Positions 56,948-64,000 of a stretch of 64,000 bases of DNA are shown here, in pieces. Position 1 is the stretch's first letter; every line of letters begins with the position of its first letter. A program made the translations under genes and the position numbers. The notes beneath the pieces are model-generated. The model made no database searches. It saw only the letters and a program-made list of their open reading frames with translations, and had not been told where the DNA came from. The stretch covers positions 110,628,465 to 110,692,464 of the forward strand of contig NC_053392.1 in NCBI RefSeq assembly GCF_905171765.1, read 5' to 3'. This DNA comes from Bufo bufo (taxonomy: Eukaryota; Chordata; Amphibia; Anura; Bufonidae).

Positions 56948-57179
56948 GTCACAGGTATTTGGGATGTGGAAATGTTACACTGCAGATGTGGCCCTGGTAA
57001 TGTCACTGTCCGCAGCGGTCACCATTTATGGAAAAAGTACACTGGATGTCACAGATATTTTTGGGATGCGCACACATTACACAGGAGATGTAGCGAAGAT
57101 AATGTCACTCTCTGCAGAAGCCTAACTATTGCACACATTATTTGCACAGGATGCACTAAAAATCGATATTGCTGCCACA

Positions 57180-57400
57180 CACAATAGTCCTTAAAAGGAC
57201 TTTTGGGTCTGTAAAGTTTTAGCAATTTAGTGCAGGTTGCGCTAAAAATATGTATTGCTGCTGCCACACAACAATAGTCTTTAAAAGGACTTTTGGGTGC
57301 GTAAAGTTTTAGCAATTTAGCGCAGGTTGCGCTAAAAATATATATTGCTGCTGCCACACACAACAATAGTCCTTAAAAGGACTTTTGGGTCTCTGACAAG
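57180..57400. repeat. Tandem repeat of about 88 bp, 2.5 units
   Basis: The block agtccttaaaaggacttttgg (containing a 14-bp palindrome) followed by aaagttttagcaatttagcgcaggttgcgctaaaaatata repeats three times. Probably part of the hAT-B 5' arm. Confidence 0.75.
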
Positions 57401-57979
57401 TTTTTCAACTTAAAAAAAAAATAATTCACTCCCTACTAGGGATGAGCGAACCCGAACTGTATAGTTCGGGTTCGTTCCGAATTTTGGGGTGTCCGTGACA
57501 CGGACCCGAACCCGAACATTTTCGTAAAAGTCCGGGTTCGGGTTCGGTGTTCGGCGCTTTCTTGGCGCTTTTTGAAAGGCTGCAAAGCAGCCAATCAACA
57601 AGCGTCATACTACTTGCCCCAAGAGGCCATCACAGCCTTGCCTACTATTGGCATGGCTGTGATTGGCCAGTTCAGCATGTGACCCAGCCTCTATATAAGC
57701 TTGGGTCACGTAGCGCTGCACGTCACTCTGCTGATTCAAGCATAGGGAGAGGTTGCAGCTGCGGCGTTAGGGGGAGATTAGGCAGATTAACTCCTCCAAA
57801 AGACTTCATTCTGTGATCGATCTGCAGCTGTGGATCATTGAAGTGCTATTATTGACTTGCTCACTTTTTTGAGGCTGCCCAGAGCGTTTTTAGATCACTT
57901 TTTTTCTGGGGTGATCGGCGGCCATTTTGTGACTTGTGGTGCGCCAGCACGAGCTATCACCAAATGTATTTAACCATCG

Positions 57980-58855
57980 ATAGTGTGGTTATTTTGTGCT
58001 ATATCCTACATCAGCTGCAGGCTGAGCCTGTGTCACCGAAGTGCATTTAACCATCAACAGTCTGGTTATTTTTTGGCCATATACTACATCAGCTGCAGGC
58101 TGAGCCTGTGTCACCCAATTGCATTTAACCATCAACAGTGTGGTTATTTTTTGGCCATATATTACATCAGGGGCAAGTTGAGCCTGTCACCCAGCGCCTA
58201 AAAAATAGACCTGACATTTCTATTCAACCAAATCTGCACAGTTTTAGCTGGTCAAGTTATTTGTAGTGACCGTAAAAGCAGACTTTTTGTTCTGGGTTGA
58301 AAAAGCATTCCCAAATTTGCCATTCTGAAAATAACTAGTTTGTGGTATTTGAGGCCTACTTGAAATCTATACCAAAAAGAAAATCTTACATTGAAGTTAT
58401 TGATAGTGTCATTCAGAAAAACCTAAGACACACGCTAGCGTGCTGATAGAAGTGTCATTCTGTGATTAAACCTATAACTGTCACACAGCGCAAAAAAAAA
58501 CAGGTCTCACATCTCTATTCAACCAAATCTGCACAGTTTTAGCTGGTCAAGTTATTTGTAGTGACCGTCAAAGCAGACTTTTTGTTCTGGGTTGAAAAAG
58601 CATTCCCAAATTTGCCATTCTGAAAATAACTAGTTTGTGGTATTTCAGGCCTACTTGAAATCTATCCCAAAAAGAAAATCTTACATTGAAGTTATTGATA
58701 GTGTCATTCAGAAAAACCTAAGACACACGCTAGCGTGCTGATAGAAGTGTCATTCTGTGATTAAACCTATAACTGTCACACAGCGCAAAAAAAAACAGGT
58801 CTCACATCTCTATTCAACCAAATCTGCACAGTTTTAGCTGGTCAAGTTATTTGTA
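57980..58855 (+). repeat. hAT-A 5' arm tandem repeats (about 76-bp and 295-bp units)
   Basis: catcagctgcaggctgagcc units at 58008-58190, then 295-bp units starting with ctattcaaccaaatctgcac at 58220, 58515 and 58810. The third 295-bp unit is interrupted at 58855 and resumes at 61154. Confidence 0.88.
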
Positions 58856-61153
58856 CAAACTAAGAAGACAGGTTGGCATCAGCAGGAGCTGCTCAAACCC
58901 ACATGCAGTTGTGCATATATATAGGGGAGCAAATCCTGCACTTGTGGCCCGTTGCTAATGGCAATCCCCAGCAAAATGCATACAATGGAGGATGCCCGCG
59001 GCGAACCACAAGTACCACAATAGACATCCTACACAAGGTAACAAGTGCGGATGTGATAATTAATATAACAATATAACAAAACAATAACAAACATAGGTGC
59101 ACTCTGCAGTCTCACTAATTCTCAAACTGATTTTAAAATTGAGAGATTAGTCAACATGTCCTACGGTGTAGAACATGTCTTAAGCCCGGACACCACGACA
59201 AGGTTTCTCAAGTAGCCCGGGACCCTACACTCTCCTACCTGAGCCATATGGGCAATACCAGGAGCCAGTGGGCAAATTACAGGAGCATAGGGCCGACTCG
59301 CAAACAACTCACCAGTTACCTCCAGCATGTGGCCATGCTTGCAATGGGAGGAGGGAGGAGTCTGTGAGTCCCACTCAAGACTTGCTGATATAGCCCAGGC
59401 TTCACAGGTGCACCTAAATGTGACCTGTAGATGGAAAACAGGCACATTTAAATAGGAGTTTATACACCTCCAGGAATCTATATATACAAACTAAGAAGAC
59501 AGGTTGGCATCAGCAGGAGCTGCTCAAACCCACATGCAGTTGTGCATATATATAGGGGAGCAAATCCTGCACTTGTGGCCCGTTGCTAATGGCAATCCCC
59601 AGCAAAATGCATACAATGGAGGATGCCCGCGGCGAACCACAAGTACCACAATAGACATCCTACACAAGGTAACAAGTGCGGATGTGATAATTAATATAAC
59701 AATATAACAAAACAATAACAAACATAGGTGCACTCTGCAGTCTCACTAATTCTCAAACTGATTTTAAAATTGAGAGATTAGTCAACATGTCCTACGGTGT
59801 AGAACATGTCTTAAGCCCGGACACCACGACAAGGTTTCTCAAGTAGCCCGGGACCCTACACTCTCCTACCTGAGCCATATGGGCAATACCAGGAGCCAGT
59901 GGGCAAATTACAGGAGCATAGGGCCGACTCGCAAACAACTCACCAGTTACCTCCAGCATGTGGCCATGCTTGCAATGGGAGGAGGGAGGAGTCTGTGAGT
60001 CCCACTCAAGACTTGCTGATATAGCCCAGGCTTCACAGGTGCACCTAAATGTGACCTGTAGATGGAAAACAGGCACATTTAAATAGGAGTTTATACACCT
60101 CCAGGAATCTATATATACAAACTAAGAAGACAGGTTGGCATCAGCAGGAGCTGCTCAAACCCACATGCAGTTGTGCATATATATAGGGGAGCAAATCCTG
60201 CACTTGTGGCCCGTTGCTAATGGCAATCCCCAGCAAAATGCATACAATGGAGGATGCCCGCGGCGAACCACAAGTACCACAATAGACATCCTACACAAGG
60301 TAACAAGTGCGGATGTGATAATTAATATAACAATATAACAAAACAATAACAAACATAGGTGCACTCTGCAGTCTCACTAATTCTCAAACTGATTTTAAAA
60401 TTGAGAGATTAGTCAACATGTCCTACGGTGTAGAACATGTCTTAAGCCCGGACACCACGACAAGGTTTCTCAAGTAGCCCGGGACCCTACACTCTCCTAC
60501 CTGAGCCATATGGGCAATACCAGGAGCCAGTGGGCAAATTACAGGAGCATAGGGCCGACTCGCAAACAACTCACCAGTTACCTCCAGCATGTGGCCATGC
60601 TTGCAATGGGAGGAGGGAGGAGTCTGTGAGTCCCACTCAAGACTTGCTGATATAGCCCAGGCTTCACAGGTGCACCTAAATGTGACCTGTAGATGGAAAA
60701 CAGGCACATTTAAATAGGAGTTTATACACCTCCAGGAATCTATATATACAAACTAAGAAGACAGGTTGGCATCAGCAGGAGCTGCTCAAACCCACATGCA
60801 GTTGTGCATATATATAGGGGAGCAAATCCTGCACTTGTGGCCCGTTGCTAATGGCAATCCCCAGCAAAATGCATACAATGGAGGATGCCCGCGGCGAACC
60901 ACAAGTACCACAATAGACATCCTACACAAGGTAACAAGTGCGGATGTGATAATTAATATAACAATATAACAAAACAATAACAAACATAGGTGCACTCTGC
61001 AGTCTCACTAATTCTCAAGAAACCTTGTCGTGGTGTCCGGGCTTAAGACATGTTCTACACCGTAGGACATGTTGACTAATCTCTCAATTTTAAAATCAGT
61101 TTGAGAATTAGTGAGACTGCAGAGTGCACCTATGTTTGTTATTGTTTTGTTAT
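58856..61153. mobile_element. Insertion of 631-bp tandem units with foldback tail and 13-bp direct repeats
   Basis: Units begin caaactaagaagacaggttg at 58856, 59487, 60118 and 60749, exactly 631 bp apart. Three full units appear identical by eye, and a fourth stops at 61019. The remaining 134 bp (61020-61153) are an inverted copy of unit positions about 213-345. caagttatttgta occurs at 58843-58855 and 61154-61166, the pattern of a target-site duplication, with host hAT-A sequence resuming in phase. No long frame and no poly(A) tail. I do not recognise the family; a Penelope-like or retrozyme-like origin is one possibility. Confidence 0.85.
61020..61153 (-). repeat. Inverted tail of the 631-bp array
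   Basis: gaaaccttgtcgtggtgtcc...ttgttattgttttgttat is the exact reverse complement, by eye, of the unit segment from ataacaaaacaataacaa to ggacaccacgacaaggtttc. With the last forward unit it can form a stem of about 60 bp. Confidence 0.9.
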
Positions 61154-61250
61154 CAAGTTATTTGTAGTGACCGTCAAAGCAGACTTTTTGTTCTGGGTTG
61201 AAAAAGCATTCCCAAATTTGCCATTCTCAAAATTGTGGTGAACGGGAACA

Positions 61251-61488
61251 ATGAGGAAAACATCTAATAAGGGACGCGGACGCGGACGTGGACATGGTCG
61301 TGGTGGTGTTAGTGGACCCTCTGGTGCTGGGAGAGGACGTGGCCGTTCTGCCACAGCCACACGTCCTAGTGAACCAACTACCTCAGGTCCCAGTAGCCAG
61401 CAGAATTTACAGCGATATTTAGTGGGGCCCAATGCCGTTCTAAGGATGGTAAGGCCTGAGCAGGTACAGGCATTAGTCAATTGGGTGG
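61251..61488 (+). pseudogene. hAT-A transposase N-terminus, cut by an L1
   Basis: Starts MRKTSNKGRGRGRGHGRGG and continues through QNLQRYLVGPNAVLRMVRPE to VQALVNWVA, closely matching 13847-13610 on the minus strand. After the NWVA codons the L1 begins. No lesion in the visible 79 codons. Confidence 0.88.
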
Positions 61489-61503
61489 CTCAGGGGTATG
61501 GGG

Positions 61504-62144
61504 CGGCACTTAGAGGACTTGGATAACATTGGGTGCCGGAATAATATCCGAGTTCGGGGTCTTCCTGAGGCCACCGGCGACGAGGATCTCTTTGCTACAC
61601 TGGAAGCCATCTTTAACATGATCCTGGGGCAACCATCTTCTCACAAGATCAAGCTGGACAGAGCTCATAGAGCACTCAAGCCTAAAGGATCTGCGGCGCG
61701 TCCTAGGGTCGTAATTTGTTGTGTCCACGATTTTGCCCTCAAAGAATCCATCATGGCTAAGGCGAGAACTCTACGCAACTTTGACTTTGATGGCGTCCCA
61801 GTTCAATTGTTCCTGGACCTATCTTGATTCACACTCCAGAAAAGGAGACACCTACAGCCTCTCCTCATATCACTCATGGACCGCCAGATCGCATATCGCT
61901 GGGGATTCCCTTTACGGTCCATCATCAAGGAAGAACAGAGACTCTCCGTTCCTTTTCGGATCTTCAACCTTTCTGCGAAGCACTTAGAATCCCTATTCCT
62001 GACATGTCGGACTGGGAGTTTTTGTCTCCAGCGCTTCCACCGCCCCGCATTTGGTCTCCCGTAACCAGGAAAAGAAGACCTGGTCCAAGTGTGTCCTCTT
62101 CCCCGCGGTCTCCTCAGTCATCAGGACATCGCCCATCTGCTTGA
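61504..62144 (+). pseudogene. L1 ORF1 remnant, 5'-truncated
   Basis: LEDLDNIGCRNNIRVRGLPE opens the RRM-like domain, and KLDRAHRALKPKG and VICCVHDFALKESIM follow; these correspond to RRNNLRFRG and RAHRALRPK in the other L1. A frame shift near 61820 leads into pieces that continue to about 62144. The N-terminal coiled coil is absent because of truncation. Confidence 0.82.
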
Positions 62145-62665
62145 AAACCAATGGCTGAGGGGGATTGGTTGTCCAGAACTAGCCCTTAACCCCTTTCGCC
62201 CTCAGGATTGAGGGTCCCGGAAGGGTCCCCATTTTGATCACTTATTCCCTCTGTTTAGCCAACCATTGTTTTCTTGTTGCTACATTACGGTGCAGGCCCT
62301 TTGAAGGCTCCACCTAGTTGTATCCTGTTTTAGTTTCTCTCAAATAACTGGTAGTTGACATCCTGGTTAGCCTTAACCTGTTGGTTTCCGACACTTATAC
62401 CCCCGAAAAGGTCCTTTTTTATTGCCCTAGCAGGGATTACATCCCTGGGAAAAGCGGTTTATTGCTATCTGTTTGTCTGTCTTTGTGTTGTCCCGTCCTG
62501 TCTTTTCCCCCTCCCCCTTGTGTTCTCTCTCTTGCTGTAGGTATCTGAACTTTTTTGCCTGTGGAGACCGTGTACTTCAACTCTGCCTTTGACCCGTTGT
62601 CCGACTTGTGCGAACCTCTTGACATATATGGACCTCCTTGGTGAGCTGTACCCTACATACATTGT
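62145..62665 (+). other. L1 inter-ORF spacer
   Basis: Pyrimidine-rich non-coding stretch between ORF1 and ORF2 of the second L1. Nothing else recognised. Confidence 0.5.
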
Positions 62666-64000
62666 GTGCCATTTCATTCCCACACAATGAGATGCATAAC
62701 CTTTAATGTCAAGGGGCTTAACTCCAACACCAAGAGGAAACTCTTGCTTTTGGAATTGAAATCCCTTAAGGCGGACATTGTGTTCTTACAAGAAACACAC
62801 TTTGATGGCGGCTCCTCCTTCCGTTTTGCTTTTCACCTTTACCCTACCATTTACTCGGCTACTCACAGCCGTCGGAGGGCAGGTGTTGCCATCTTGGTGT
62901 CTGCACAGTGTCCCCTCAGAATTGAATCTTCAATATTAGATCTACAGGGCTGTTACATTATACTCCGGGGCCGTTTAGCGGATAGACCTATTACCTTGTG
63001 TAACATTTATGCACCAAACAGATTTGCTTTCTCGGCGGAATCTTCCGCAAGGTGTTTGGTGGAGGTGCGGACTCTTCGGAGCCCCTAGTCCTACTAGGTG
63101 GGGATTTTAATGCAGTATTCTCTGAATCAATGGATTGTCTGGCTCTCCCAGGTAGACCAATACACTCGACACAGCAGCGCTTAGCCAGAGATTTTCGTAA
63201 ACTGGTGCGGAAATTCTCTCTGTATGATCTCTGGCGCCTCACCTATCCCACTGATAGGTCCTTCTCCTTTTACTCGGCCCCACGTGGTTCACACACCCGT
63301 ATTGATTATCTCTTTGCGACCATTTCAACCCTCAGATTATTGGAAGGAGCGGACATAGGCCAAATCACATAGTCAGACCATGCTCCTGTACTAGTTGACA
63401 GTAGTAGTGGGTCGGGCCATGTACACCATTGCCACTGGAGACTTAATGACTCCCTCCTGAAACAACCTACCATTAGGAGGAACTACGTGAACATCTGAAG
63501 ACGTATTTTGAACTCAATGAGGGATTGGTAGGGGATGTCTTTGTGGGAAGCGCATAAAGCGGTCATGAGGGGTCATTGTATCGCAATAAGCTCGAGATTA
63601 AAGAAGGACTCGACTGCCTTAGTCAAGACCCTTAAGTCCCGCCTTCAAACACTAGAAGGCAAGATGGCTGCTCACCGCTCATGCTGCACACTGAGACAAA
63701 TTGTAGATACTAGGACCCAATTGAAGACCCTAGCCTTAGGTCGCGTCAGTAAGTTGTTACTTTCCACTCAACAGCGCTATTATGCCTGGGGGAACAAACC
63801 TCACACTTTTCTGGCCAGACAACTTAGGAATCACAGCTCCCAAACGGGCCGAGTGCTATTAGGGGATCTGACGGGACAATCCACTATGACCCCAGGGTGA
63901 TAGCAGAGCAGTTCTCAGCCTATTATTCCTGCCTGTATAACTTACCCTCCGACCTTCCCACGGATGATGGACTGAGAGATAGTACACTCCGGTCTTATCT
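62666..64000 (+). pseudogene. L1 ORF2, 5' part (endonuclease and start of RT region), broken
   Basis: The likely start is the ATG of MRCITFNVKGLNS. Endonuclease motifs are readable across two frames: FNVKGLNS, FLQETHFDG, CNIYAPN, GGDFNAVF, RIDYLF and SDHAPV. Frame changes occur near 63050, 63370 (stop just before SDHAPV) and 63500. The last part (MSLWEAHKAVMRGHC, LLLSTQQRYYAWGNK) is the region just before the RT, which lies beyond the window. Confidence 0.88.

Larger units (their letters stand above)
53871..57060 (-). repeat. 95-bp satellite in hAT-B 5' arm, interrupted twice
   Basis: The unit ggaatgtcacaggtatttgggatgtggaaac...gataatgtcgctgatgtcagcagcggctaat repeats every ~95 bp. The array is cut by a solo LTR (54349-54975) and a hAT-N element (55277-56947), and continues to about 57060. 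Assignment to hAT-B is from position next to the N-terminal part, so it is inferred. Confidence 0.75.
21943..57436 (-). mobile_element. hAT-B element, fragmented by at least eight later insertions
   Basis: Pieces of one minus-strand transposase appear in order from high to low coordinates: N-terminus 52905-52186, BED finger and pre-core 45345-44627, core 44134-43293, then 37395-37290, and the C-terminal part 23782-23059. Each gap is an independent insertion, and the frame rejoins across target duplications at the hAT-A composite and the L1. The 3' arm holds a 41-bp satellite (22247-22895) and the 5' arm a 95-bp satellite (53871-57060). The 3' terminus is probably near 21943. The 5' terminus was not identified, so the right boundary is only where the next hAT-A copy begins. 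Confidence 0.72.
57437..64000 (+). mobile_element. hAT-A copy 5' part, interrupted twice, runs off the window
   Basis: Starts TAGGGATGAGCGAACCCGAAC. 57437-58200 mirrors 15036-14330 of the complete copy. Then come the 295-bp tandem repeats and the transposase start at 61251. A 2298-bp insertion (58856-61153) and an L1 (from 61489) interrupt it. The 3' end is not in the window. Its N-terminal coding part is undamaged as far as it can be read, so this copy may be younger than that at 8470-15036. Confidence 0.88.
61489..64000 (+). mobile_element. Second L1-type LINE, 5'-truncated, runs off the window
   Basis: Enters in the middle of ORF1 (GCRNNIRVRGLPEATG), then a spacer of about 520 bp and ORF2. 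It differs clearly from the L1 at 37396, so it is another family. The 3' end and target duplication lie outside the window, so the insertion model rests on the abrupt junction with hAT-A coding sequence at 61488/61489. Confidence 0.85.

Noticed and set aside
58873..60969. Repeated short frames (67, 69 and 94 codons) in the 631-bp units
   Set aside because: They recur only because the units are identical, overlap on both strands, and show no domain or codon signature.
58856..61153. Hammerhead ribozyme in the 631-bp unit
   Set aside because: I looked on both strands for CUGAUGA followed by a stem and GAAA. Only a partial ctgatgcc is present near the unit start on the minus strand, with no matching GAAA arm. 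A covariance-model search would be decisive.

Overview
The window looks like vertebrate nuclear DNA, most likely from a large-genome amphibian (anuran). The reasons are several coexisting hAT DNA transposon families with BED-finger transposases, L1-type LINEs, Ty3/gypsy-type LTR elements, PIF/Harbinger-like and TTAA-flanked elements, many MITEs and transposon-borne minisatellites. The repeat families also resemble what I remember of frog genomes; that part is recollection, not a search. I see no convincing host protein-coding gene, tRNA, snRNA or functional rRNA gene. Essentially every long open frame belongs to a mobile element, and nearly all are broken.

Layout. 1-4894: fragments of three hAT groups, namely hAT-N copies 1 and 2, a hAT-A derivative 3' end carrying an antisense 18S rRNA fragment, and a hAT-C 5' end. 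4895-8469: mostly unassigned DNA with a near-perfect hairpin and two MITEs. 8470-15036: a complete hAT-A element with a perfect 8-bp target duplication and a decayed transposase. 15045-17799: unassigned DNA, a hairpin, a LINE 3' remnant, an AT-rich hAT MITE and a TA-flanked MITE. 17800-21942: a hAT-C element carrying a 78-bp satellite.

From about 21943 to 57436 one minus-strand element (hAT-B) is broken apart by later insertions: a 13.5-kb hAT-A composite (itself hit by a TTAA element and associated with a gypsy element), a nearly full-length L1 with a 14-bp target duplication, two solo LTRs, an LTR-like sequence split by a complete hAT-D element, a Harbinger-like foldback MITE and a hAT-N element. 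From 57437 another hAT-A copy runs to the window end. It is interrupted by a 2.3-kb insertion of seemingly identical 631-bp tandem units and by a 5'-truncated second L1 that leaves the window.

The elements do not cooperate; they record an order of insertion. Reading across target-site duplications rejoins the hAT-B transposase frame, which gives the nesting hAT-C > hAT-B > hAT-A > TTAA element > Harbinger-like MITE (the first step is inferred). Most hAT groups carry their own satellite in their non-coding arms. The two observations most worth following are the antisense 18S rRNA piece fused to a hAT C-terminal exon (1443-1677) and the 631-bp array with a foldback tail and 13-bp flanking repeats (58856-61153).
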